Positions 49,612-60,912 of a stretch of DNA of 64,000 bases are shown piece after piece. Position 1 is the stretch's first letter. The number at the start of each line of letters is the position of its first letter. The notes beneath the pieces are model-generated. The model worked only from the letters and a program-made list of their open reading frames with translations. It was not told the DNA's origin and ran no database searches. The position numbers and the translations under genes are program-made. The DNA is from Glossina fuscipes (Eukaryota > Arthropoda > Insecta > Diptera > Glossinidae): the NCBI RefSeq assembly GCF_014805625.2, contig NW_023998464.1:8848300-8912299 (forward strand), given 5' to 3'.

Positions 49612-49790
49612 CACCAAATTTGGACCTTTTCGACCCATTTTTTGGTCCCTGCCCTATTAGAGCAGAAGACTCCAAGTTTTAGCAAGTGATAATGGAAATT
49701 GTCTCATAATATTATAGTAATTTCATGCAAAAATTAACTCTACAAAATATGGATCATCTACGCCTATTCTTGGATCCTGCCCTATGTAAG
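49612..49790 (+). repeat. Diverged tandem duplication, 128-bp period
   Basis: A block of about 40 bp near 49617-49657 (ending ggtccctgccctat) recurs 128 bp later near 49747-49785 (ending ggatcctgccctat), with about three quarters of bases shared. An earlier, weaker unit may start near 49470. Confidence 0.6.
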
Positions 49791-52700
49791 GCTTAAACTT
49801 GTACTACGTTAGGTTGCGTTTAAGGCCCGCTTCCACAGAAATACGCACATGAAAAATATGCCTTTATATAGATACAAGATATAATTTTTGTGCTCTATAA
49901 TAAAAATAAGAATTGTGTTAGACAATGGTCGGCCTGGCCCTTGTATAGTGATCTTACGCGTTGTAACCATAATTAGCAATAAAAAGTAAGAAGCGATCAC
50001 CCAAATAATAAGAGGAAAGGTAAGTTATTTGTTGGCGTTCTTCACTTTTTTTTATATAAGAAAACAGAATTTCCTTTTTCATTCATATACGACATTCGAT
50101 TTGGGCAGAATCTTGTGATAACAACAACTAGCTTGCTTCTTTTTTCGACATAATGCGGATCGCAATTCACCCAAAAAGTCTCGTATATCATGTTTTGAAT
50201 TATTTTTAATATAATTTGCAACGTCTCGTAAATAATTACATAAACTAACAAGCATGTTTATCCACTCCGTCTCATTTTTTGTGTGGTGGTATAATTCGAC
50301 ATAGATACAGATTGTACGCATTGTTATTGATTTGAAAAAAAAAATCCTACAATTCCGCTCTTCTGCTGAAAGATAAATCTAAGAACGATTATTTCCTACT
50401 GAAAAAATATTAACATTTGATTAATAACACATTGAGAATTTCAATGAAGAAACTTTTGGGGCTAAATGAAAGGAAAGAATCTAAGCTAACAAATTAGCTT
50501 TCCCTAATCTACGAGCAAGCAATTTACCGAATTGAGTAAGAAAGTTGTCGACCGAAATGACAACAGGTGTCCAGTTCTCAGACTAATTCTGAATTGAACT
50601 GAACTACTTTCTTGTATAGCAAACAAGTACATAGCCGAAAATGACATCAGTTACTCAGCAAAACTATCTTCTATACAGAAGATTTGCCGTATTTTTCAAT
50701 ATAAATCAAATGTTGGTACATCTACATGTCTACACGACTTTTGTTAAGATTGAAGAAGACTGCTTTAAGTTTTGATTGTTAAATTTTTATCACACCTTCA
50801 CTTAGCCGCCTTCTTCGAAACAGAAAAGTCGAACTGAACTGAACGTTATTAAAACTATTGGTGATAATTGGTGACGCGATAAAATGTTCCATGCTTTAAA
50901 GATCAGTCCGTATATCATGAAAGGGCTTAAAAAACTCATTCTCGTTTTGAGCTAATTTTTTTATGTTCTTAAAATGAGTTTCAAGCAACACTTTCTTTCT
51001 TCTTTCCACATTCCTCACTATCACCCTGCTAACACATAAAAAGAAAAACCTACCAGTGTATTAGAGAAGAAAAAATCAAGAGGATAACTGTTTTCTAAAG
51101 ACAATTTACCTTGAACTACTACCTACTTACGATCATCCCTAAGCTAATTTTTATCACTTTAAAGATAAAAATAACGATAATAATAATAATATAATACGAT
51201 GTGATGATGACTTGTGGTTGTCGTGGTTTTCGTGAGCGACACATGACAATGGTTAAAGAATAAGTGAAAATGCGAAGTTATTTGCTAAAATGATATCAAT
51301 GAAAATTTAAGAAATTTTTCTCCAAAAAGAATAATTTTATAAATGCAAAGTGAACTAACGATATTAATAATGTATTCGACAATCTTTACCGTTTCACTAT
51401 TTTTTTGATAATAACAAAGAAGAATTTCAAATTTATTTTTTATTGACATGTACTATATATATATAATACATTTATAGAACATAAGGAGTAATGGTGTAAG
51501 TAAAAATGATATAAGTATTAAAATACTAAGATTGTGTTTATATTGTTATTGTTGTTGTGTTTGAAACTATGGATTTTCTATATATAAATGATTATCTCGT
51601 TTAATTTATTTTTTAATATTGCAAATAATTATTGTTTAATGGTTTGTTTCGTTTCGCATACGTGTACGTATGTGTGGTGATTTATGATTCGTTTAGGATT
51701 CATTTTGTTTTAATATGCCCATCACAAAAAGCAAATTTGATAATTGCCAAAACTTTGTAGTGCATAGAAATATGTATCGTAGATCGTAGAAACTATATAT
51801 ATGTATATATTCTTGATCAGCGTGAATATTCGAAATCGCTTTAAACGTGTTTGTCCTTCTGTCCATCTATCTGTTGATCAAAATCACGATTGCGGCCGAA
51901 AAGATTTTATTCTTACCTTGGTCAGGATCTATTCAAAAATCAGTGAAATTATTCTGTTTGTTCGCCCATAAATATCAAATTTCACTCTTCTTATTAAAAT
52001 TCAAAATTCTAGTGTTTTAAGTTCGCAAATTTTTTTCTAAGATCAGCTAGATCGGACTAAGGGTTCCTATTTATAAGCTATCGCCAAATCGAGCAAAAGT
52101 TAGATTTCAATTAAATACAATATGCTTAAAGCGAGACGACAGATACATTGAACGAATTGGTATTTATTCTTCCACGCAATCAAATATCGTTCACCTGTAG
52201 TACATGTTAAGAGACTAGTTTTAATTAATTTTTATTTTAATGACTTATATGCTTTTAATATGCTGTATAAGTCTTGAGTTTCGTAATTGTCTGTCTGTAT
52301 TTGTAATTGATGGGGAAGCTTGGATTTATGATGTTTTCAAAAAAGAAGAAAAGCGTTAAGTAACTCTCCAATACAATCTATTTTTATTGATTGAAACTGA
52401 TTTGGAATCATTAACTAACACGATTACGATTGTTTTTTTTTTCAAATATAACATAAATCCTACTTGTAGACCAGAAGAGTATGTATTTATATCATATCAT
52501 ACGTATATATATACATATAAGTACTTATACATAGGTATAGATTGTGTTACATATATGTATCACATCATATGTATATATATATATATATGCATGTATATGT
52601 AAAACAACAATAGATATATATTTCACAATCTGCGTACCTATGTATCCTTGCATAATGCATTAGCTATATAATAAACATTTGTTTGTTTGTTGGTTGGTTT

Positions 52701-53339
52701 GTGATTTGTTCAATTTTGTTTGTTTTTTCTTGTTCAAAATTTTTGCATAATCTCTTGAGTTGAATTGAGTTGAGAGTTTATTTGCTTTTTTATTTTTTTT
52801 GTGACAGGCTTATAAACACTAATAACCATTCACTACAAATTTATTGAATTTCTTTTTTATTCTTACACCATAAATATTTTTTTTTTTAATTCTTTTTTAT
52901 TGTTATATCAATATTTAGTAGAAAAAGACGGTTGCGTTACAACATTTAACAATTTTTTGTTTGTTTTGTATGTTTTTTCATTTCACGTTTATATATGTCA
53001 TCACTTGGTTTTTATCAAATTTTTTTATTCTTGTAATTTGTAGGATTGTTAGTAAAAGTTAGTGTTGGCTGGGAAAAGGATTGATGTCATGGATTAGTTT
53101 GGGCGTTAGGTTGGGTCGCAAGGTTAAGGATACTACAAGTTTTGAATAAAAACTAACAACACATACATAGAAATACACAATAATGTTAATATCAATAATA
53201 ATAATAATAATGGTTAGGCGTACAGTACAGTCACAGTTAAGAGATTTTTGTTTGTTCTTGAAATTTGTCGTTTTTTTTTATTTTTTCTTTTACTTACTGC
53301 TTAATTTACAAATACAACAAATATAATTTTTATAATTAT
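49791..53339. other. Non-coding stretch, repeat- and microsatellite-rich
   Basis: It holds a family-A-like repeat at 51800-52090 (tatattcttgatcagcgtga, tgtccttctgtccatc), TATA/CATA-rich runs at 52500-52600 and T-rich tracts. It may also be the 3' region of the minus-strand gene if the frame at 53340-53774 is its last exon. Confidence 0.4.
51800..52090 (+). repeat. Dispersed fly repeat, family A copy
   Basis: The words gtatatattcttgatcagcg and tgtccttctgtccatctatc match, in order, the copy at the right end of the window (63870-63930). Confidence 0.55.
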
Positions 53340-53774
53340 TTAACAGCACTTCAACTCTGAGCAGCAAAGGTCATCAGTTTGTCGACAACAGTGACACACT
53401 TGTTTGTTTTGTTTTATTCGTCTACTCTTATCATCCATGCTGTTGTGTAGAGTTGGAGCAACATTGGCCAAGCTATAGCAACGATTTGGCTTATTATTGC
53501 GCTGTTGTTTCACTTTGTGATGATGATGGTATACTGTTACTTTAGCTGCCTCTGCTGGATACCCTGTCATTGAGTTTATTTTATGACAGTGCTTTTCCGA
53601 ATTTGCCATCGTTAGCCAAGGATCTGTCGCAGAAATTAACGGTGGTGTTATAAAAGTTCCGGTTACTGTTGTTATCACATCATTTTTAGCGGTTGGTTCA
53701 CTTGTTGCTTGAGTCACTAATGATTGTATTGTGTCAGTTGTTAGATTATTTATGATTGTTTTTGCTAAAAAGTG
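53340..53774 (-). CDS. Possible terminal exon, Cys-rich C-terminus (uncertain)
   Basis: A 144-codon frame, open from an acceptor-like cactttttag (minus strand) to a stop at 53340, has mixed, protein-like composition. It is Thr-rich at first (TTVTGTFITPPLI), then has a YHHHHK patch, then a charged stretch. It ends with a Cys cluster, VCHCCRQTDDLCCSELKCC. It lies on the same strand as, and 7 kb beyond, the gene starting at 62921. Its acceptor phase (needs one base from before) does not match exon 4 of that gene directly, so an intermediate exon would be required. I recognise no family. Confidence 0.4.
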   Translation of the reverse strand, partial: HFLAKTIINNLTTDTIQSLVTQATSEPTAKNDVITTVTGTFITPPLISATDPWLTMANSEKHCHKINSMTGYPAEAAKVTVYHHHHKVKQQRNNKPNRCYSLANVAPTLHNSMDDKSRRIKQNKQVCHCCRQTDDLCCSELKCC

Positions 53775-53778
53775 CAAA

Positions 53779-53782
53779 TATG

Positions 53783-53828
<46 letters not shown>

Positions 53829-53852
53829 TATATATAAATATATATATTTATT
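53779..53852. repeat. TA-rich microsatellite
   Basis: This is a (TA)n run broken by TATAAATA units, directly upstream (minus-strand sense) of the possible acceptor at 53775. Confidence 0.9.
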
Positions 53853-56018
53853 TAAGTTATAACTGGCTATTGTTTATTTTTGTAACAAAATCTATGGTTT
53901 CAAACAAAACAATCCCATTAAAACGAATCAAGTACAAAAAAGCTGCATTTATCTCATGACGGATGTTACATACCCACCACTTTAAATGCATTGACAAATG
54001 TTGAAAAATAATGTTTGTTAATCAAAGAGATGTGGTAATTACTTGATTTTTACGCGGAACTTTTCAAAAACAAAAATACACTAAGTTTTAAATCGATGTC
54101 TGCTATAAAATATGTACCCCATCCTAAATTTTGTGATCGTATGTGTTCTAAAAACAAGCAATTGATGAGCGGGCCGATAGAGCTAAAACAACTGACTATT
54201 GCGGCCCGTTTCTATACTTAATCTGCAACTGTCAACTGACTAGAAATTTATATTATAAGCTTCAATTTTGTCTTAAATTTTGCGTTCCAAAAATGAGAAA
54301 TATTTGAACGACTGAGACTCTTACTGAACAACTTATGTTTCGCTATAGCTATTGGAAAGGCACAGTCGAGTTCATATGTCGTTCTATTTCAGTAAAGATT
54401 TTTTCTGTACGTTTCTCCGGAAGGCGTTCAAGATCATTTTACGCTCTTGAAATGTCGTAAAGTATGTATGCATTATACGGGTGAAGGAGTATCATTGTTC
54501 AATTCGTTCTGGCCATTAACCTTCAGCTTTATTCTTCAATTTTTACTGCATGGCGAATTCTGAAGAGAGAACAGGCGCCCAATTGATTAGCAGGTGCGAG
54601 TTCAGGGGCTGAGTTTTATATTGCCTGAAATTTAATTTATTCATTTATAATTTACATTAATAATATAACAAACACGTTCGTAGTTACTGCGGCTGAGTAG
54701 TTCTAATATATTCAGCCAAACGCCCGTGATTGTTTCTCCCTTGGAAATTTGATTGTGTGTGCAATTTAGCTCATTATTTTAAAAAAGTCGCCACGTATAT
54801 TCCTTTTTATTTCATCATCGCAAAAGGAAAAGGTTCGATAAATTCTTAACCTCAACGCTGAGACGAACTCAAAAATTTCGATTTTACCCTTGAAATTTAT
54901 TCGCTCTGTGGATAATCGTAAAATGAATACAATGAAGGCCTCGTCGCCTATTTCCGTAAACCTGTTGCACGCAGTACAACGCAGTTGGTCAACTGCGAAG
55001 CAAACAGCGAGCGCAGTTTTTCTCGACTTATAAATATGAAAGCATTAAACATAAACAAAATTCTAAAAACATAGGCACAAGCACAAGGATTTTGAAATAG
55101 TTAACTTGTTAATAGTAAATATAACATTTATTATAAAAAAGCGCTAATATATGTTGCCATTGCTCTTAGTGTAAGAGTGCTGAGACAAAGTCTTGTTTAC
55201 TTTCACTTTTACTCGTTTTGTTTCTTCTTCTAAATCGGGAAAAATGCCGTCTTCCGTGTTCTTTTTTTGATAATTTAGGACCTGCTTAATATCCCGTCTT
55301 TATTAAAGGATTACTCATAACATCTTTCTTTCAGTAAATTGCGCGGCAGGCTATATCGCCTCAAAGCCTAATTCTTTATAATTTTATGAAAGCTTCAAGT
55401 TCGTCGCAAATACGCCCAACTATTCAGAACGGAAAGTATCCAAATTTCTGCCATTATCAACTCCAATATGTTCACTCCCAATATATTCGTACGTAATTAC
55501 CGTACCAAATTTGATGAGAAGTTTTGTAATCTCAAAAGAGGCAACACACAAGTGAAGCAGACTTCATATATAACGCACTAGACAATAACTTCGTGGGATG
55601 ACTTTTAGATGTTACCACTATTGACGAATCGATATGATTTTTAGATAGCATCAATTTCTAAACGAAATATGTGAAAATTTATTACAGTGCGACCATTGGT
55701 TTACAAATTGCAGTCGATTTAGTGACGCTACTTTTTGAATTTTCAACACAATGGAAAAAATCTGAATTTAGTATGTTCGTATATTTGATTACGTTGCTTC
55801 TTGATGAGAAGACGCCCGTTCACAATCAGCATTAAATTGAGAGATGTTACGGCGACTGCTGCCTGTCGGAAAAAACGAATTTGTAAGTGATTTGTTGGTT
55901 TTAAACAAAGCCGTATAGATACTCGTAGCGTTAAATGCTTTAATCGCTCTAGTTTGGCAATAATTCCAGATAATATAAAAGAGCACAACACATCGTTCTG
56001 GAAGACCGAAAACAAAGT
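53853..56018. other. Non-coding stretch
   Basis: No exon is supported. A minus-strand frame at 55743-56015 overlaps the start of the mariner relic and looks like chance. Confidence 0.35.
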
Positions 56019-56307
56019 GTGCCGCGTTTGCTTACTTTTGACGAAAAACAGTAGTGTGTTGATGAGTCAAAGAGCTCTTCGGAGCTGTTTACGTGGAAAA
56101 AAAGGATTTTTCATGCGATGACAATCTAATCGGTATGGATTTCAAAAAATGCTCGTCGGAAGAGATGCTTCTAGTGAAGATATGACCGCCGAAACGGAAG
56201 CGTACTTTAAAGTGTTGGACACTTCGTTCTATAAGAAAGGCACGGATATGTTACGAGAAGCGATGAATGGATATATTAAACGTAAAGGAGATTACGTTAA
56301 TGAATAA
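56019..56307 (+). pseudogene. Mariner transposase relic with internal deletion
   Basis: The first part reads VPRLLTFDEKQ, a stop, then CVDESKS and ELFTWKKRIFHAMT. This is the linker that precedes the first catalytic Asp of mariner transposases. From 56137, in another frame, comes GFQKMLVGRDASSED then AETEAYF, SFYKKG and the closing KGDYVNE with TAA at 56305-56307, the C-terminal end. The whole catalytic middle is missing, so this is an internally deleted copy. It is not the same family as the relic at 15.7 kb, judging by its C-terminus. No inverted repeats were found. Confidence 0.75.
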
Positions 56308-59300
56308 AAGCAAATTTTACCTAAGAATTGTTGTTTCTTGAGAGATGCTTCGAGCTTATAGAATAATGTGTTAACTACACATTATAGTGATTCGCCTGCT
56401 TTCATTTACTTGTATCATATCATTAGAGAATATAGGTGTGGTGGTGGGTATGCGCAATTCGTCGTAAGAAGAATTAAGTCCTCTTAACGAAAGAAAAGGA
56501 ATCCCTCGTTTTCACAGAAAAAAAAATTTTATGTAACTTAAAAAAAAAGGAATAATTATAGGAAAAAAAGAAAACAGAATATAGCATAACTTAAAAACAT
56601 AATACAATTGCATAGTAGCTCTTAGCAATAAGTCACATCACATTTAGATTTCAATACAATAATCTTTAGACCATTAATTAGAAAAACGTATTTTTGCTTT
56701 TGTTTAATATTTTTTTCGTTTTATTTAGAAGTTTTTTTACGTTTGCATATATGTTTGCGTATATATTCAATTACTAACTTATTAAACAGAACTTAAGAAA
56801 TATATTGATATAAATAAATAGAAAATAGAGAAAAAAAGGAAGGTAGAAGGAAAAGTAAAAAGTAAAGTTTTCAAAAATTATATAAAATAAGTAAAATAAA
56901 AATATAACTTAATAATGTAAGTATGCTATGTTTTAAACCAAATTCGAAACCATTACGGGCTCAATAAATGTTATTAAAATATTTTTTATTTAGTCAGAAA
57001 ACTCTTCGCTTCTAAACCAATGCTTTCTTATACTCTTCGAGATATTCCCTGCACTTCTCGCAAATTTTTTTAACAATATTTCTCTCATTATTGGGAAGAA
57101 AATCGTTTCATAAAATGTGGTTACTTTAAATTATTCAACTTTGTTTTGATATTTTTCTGATTTAATATATAATTGAAAGAATATCAAAAAATTACAATAG
57201 AAGAAAAAACATAAATTTGAAGACAATAATCTTGAGAGCCAGTGATACATAAATGTTTGTGTATATATTTATTATAACTGCATAAGAAAAGGTACAAGGA
57301 AAATTTTCGAATTCAGCTTTCATATATTGTTTTAAATTTATTTCATTTCTTGAATTTTGTTTTTAATTCACTACCTTTTCAAGTTCATTAAAGCATCACC
57401 TCACATCAAAAGAAATCTAAAAAATGAAGAGATTTAAGAAAAACACCTGGAGAGAATAATAATATATATGACTTAGGTCAAGTATTTTAATACCCACCAC
57501 TTGTTTCTCTTCCATTCTTTTATTTGCATTTCTTCTCTTTTGACAAAGTCTTAATATTCTAACGCCTGGAAACACAGTTAATTTACCGGTTAATAGCCTA
57601 AGCATCCTATAATTATAATAGGAAATATACGCAGTATTCCCAGCATATAGATAGATCCATACTGTATGTTCAAATTTGCAGCCAACGTAGTTAGCTTGTT
57701 GATTATTGGAAAGGTTACATGTGGTTTCGACGCTTTTGCTAATTAATTATTTTATGATAGGCGTATTACATTAGATACAGAGCTTTACTTCTATACTAAT
57801 TATATATTTACTATTGAAAGTGCGGTCCATCGCTAGGCGCTACCTTCGCTATATTCTAAAAACAATGGGAATGCCATACGGAATGAACAACTGGTCCTTT
57901 AAAGTTGTCCACAAAATAACTTCTACCACCAGAGCGCAAGTAGCACTCGAACAAACAATAAGTCATCTACTGAAATCCATATTAACCGGAGGACTAATGT
58001 CTGTGCGGAGGATAGGACATTCTAGTTTAGAATTTCAAATATTTCCTGAACGAGTTTTGCATTGTGACACAGAATTTCCTCGTTACAGAAAAATTGCAAT
58101 ATCATCCATCCCGACCGGCCGATAAGCTTTATCGTCTACTCTGCACCATGATTATTTGGGCCGGTGATATCGTAAGGCATCATTTGTTCGGCATTCGTGA
58201 AAATTTTACAGCATTATTCTTCCAATTAAATAGACCTGTTCAAACCCCTAAGAAACTATGCTATGTACGCTTTATTCTGACTTGCGCTTAGTTATAGAGA
58301 AGTTACTTTCAAATGAAGAACTAAAGGTTTTGTTTAAAAACAGCAACTGCGGTGCCCTCTCGGACAAAAGGGAGGAATCAATTTCATACACTCATTATTT
58401 CAAAAATTAATAACTACATTTTTCCACAAACATTTACGGAGGATAAATACGGACGGCTTTTACGAACTCCGCTTTTAAACAGATTGAAATACGTTACGAG
58501 GAAAAGGTTATATTCGGTTCTTTTTATAATCACCGCGAATTAGTTTTGAAAAAGGGATAGCCTTAAATATATTATAATTATTAATATATTTCCTTATTTC
58601 TTGATCCAACAACATAAGTGCGATATTTGGTACAATTTTGTTACATTTCCAAATAACCCGAGCATAAAGTCCACTTTGCTGTAAGAAAACAATATTGCAG
58701 AAACGTATGTTTGCAAATACGGTTTTTACTTATTTCTGATATACACTTTATCTTTCAACAAAAGTCTTTAACCGTTAAATGGAATACTGTCATTACATCG
58801 AACGTAGACCGCTCAAACTGAGAGTTTTAGAAGTAAAATGAAAATATCAATATTACATTATTACCGTATGGTAACTAAGACTGCAAAACTGAAACGTAGA
58901 TGGTGGCGGATCGCGTATACTAAGCAAAATTATTAAGCAAGAAGTCCGCCGTATATAAACATAGTTTTTCGTTAATAATCGGATCGACTATGAATGTTCA
59001 ATAAGAAACTTAAAATAAAATTAAAATTTTTAAGGTAGTTGGGTCAATAGCTGTAGAGCGACTAATAAGAGATAAAAAAAAAATAAATACTTTTATATAG
59101 ATCATAAACGGAAAGGAAAGGCAGCCCGTGGAGCATAGTCTGTTTAAGATAACCAAAAATATATTTAAAGTATGCTTGTCTTCGTGTTCCCTATTACTTA
59201 TTTTTAAGCATTGCAAATATCTGGCAAATCTAACACGTCCCTTTATCCCTTTCACTAGCACATATCGTGTCGAAAACGCATTCCAAATGGTGCCTTAATG

Positions 59301-60761
59301 CCACGGCATAAGCCTTAGCAAGTAATTTAACGCGCTTTTCTGTTAGCACGTGCTACGGCATTTGATATTTTCGTAAATTTGACTGTCATAAGTTTCCAAC
59401 TGAGAATCGCTGCGCCACAACTTGCATCCACAAAATTTAAAACAAATTAGTTGACCGCTTTCTGCACAATTTACAAATCGCCGATCATACTAATGCGAAG
59501 TTAACAATTTGCCTAAGAATTTAAACATAGTTTTTTTATGTACGCGTAATCTAGCACGTAGGTAATTGTTACAATACTAAAGATTTCTGTTAGGCGGTAT
59601 GCACAAATTCCTGAGGGGCCATCGACTTGCAGCTTATTTTCGAATTTAATGACGTTAAATATCAAAATTTTAAATTCAATTAAAACTTATACAAAACAAA
59701 ACTTTCAGGAGGTACGCGCATTTAACAAAACAGATAAGCAAACGAACTTAATTAAGCTAATCCCGTTCATTATGTTACTCAATATTTTCTTTACTTTAGC
59801 TTATGGGGTCTCTGAGGAATATTTCTTGGCGTTATAACAATTTGAACTTTATATACACCATAAAATAAGGTGAGTACAAAAGCTATAATTAATTAAATAA
59901 AAAAAAAAANNNNNNNNNNCATTTAATTTTAGCACTCTAAAAGACGTAAAAAGTTATATGGAGGTCCGAACTTGAATTTGATCCGTAAGCAAGCAACCTC
60001 GTGATAGTTCTCTAACCGAAACCATATCGGAGAAAACTGAATTTCCAACTAATTTTTCCTAATTTTCGCTTTATTTAGTGCTGTGATCGAAAGGTGGCAT
60101 GACGTTTCCGTCAAGCTAAAGGCCAATGTTTTCCGTGGTTAATGAGTTAAGCTCACTTAGCTTACTTTGATGAAGAAAAACGAACTTCTCCTAGTCGACT
60201 GTATCTCTTGTAGTCAATAAAAGCCATATTCGCGGTTTCAGAATAGTCAGAAGCAAAATTTAGTGTAAAGGTCGAATATTTTGGCGAAAAGACATATTAT
60301 AGGAATGCCAAACCAGGAATTAGGGGCATCTTAACGCTTGTTGACAGCCTGTCCGGGCAGAAGGGATTCATAATGCACAACGATAATTGAAGAGAGGCTA
60401 GTTCTACTACTTTCTGGTAACCGTTGTGCGTGTTACAAACGTATGACAAATTGAATACCAAGTATAGAAAAAGATCTTAAATTATTTATAAATTACTTTT
60501 ATGGCGGAGAAAACCACGATCGGTTACAACTGCATACTGTTACGGTGCATACACAATGTTTCGGAATGCTTATCAATATTTCAACATTTTATGTGTAATA
60601 GCGAATATCTTATCAAATTTATCGTTAAATAAATACACGTTACAATAATTATATTATTTACGTAAGAGACGCTGACAACAGCAAAGAGAAGAAAAAAAAT
60701 GAAAACATAGCACAAAGTGTTTTAAAGTACATTAATAAGTTTCATTGCGTATAGTACTTAC
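56308..60761. other. Non-coding stretch, probably intron of the minus-strand gene
   Basis: No exon with matching phase was found. Open frames at 57814-58125 and 58064-58291 (+) overlap, are not flanked by splice signals and match nothing I know. An assembly gap lies at 59910-59919. Confidence 0.35.
59910..59919. other. Assembly gap (10 N)
   Basis: Ten undetermined bases follow an A run, so the true length is unknown. Confidence 1.
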
Positions 60762-60912
60762 TGGAGGTGGTGGTGCTGGCGCTCGTCGCTTTTTGCGAGG
60801 TGTTCGTTTTGTGCTCGATAAACTAGTTACTTCGCTAACGTTCAGGCCATCGGCGTTGTCTTCATTGTCGGTCTCGAAGGGGTTTGTGCTTGCCATGCTT
60901 GTTTGCGATGAT
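60762..60912 (-). CDS. NPF-protein exon 4
   Basis: It completes Gly214 and encodes residues 215-264 after acceptor cgtgattattag. It contains the second NPF and the KRRAPAPPPP tract, and ends cca|gtaagtac in phase 0. The next exon was not identified. Confidence 0.72.

Noticed and set aside
53756..53959. + strand open frame YIYIYIYINI
   Set aside because: It is a translation of the TA microsatellite.
57814..58291. Overlapping + strand open frames
   Set aside because: No splice signals, no recognised motif, and two overlapping frames of similar quality suggest chance or old repeat.
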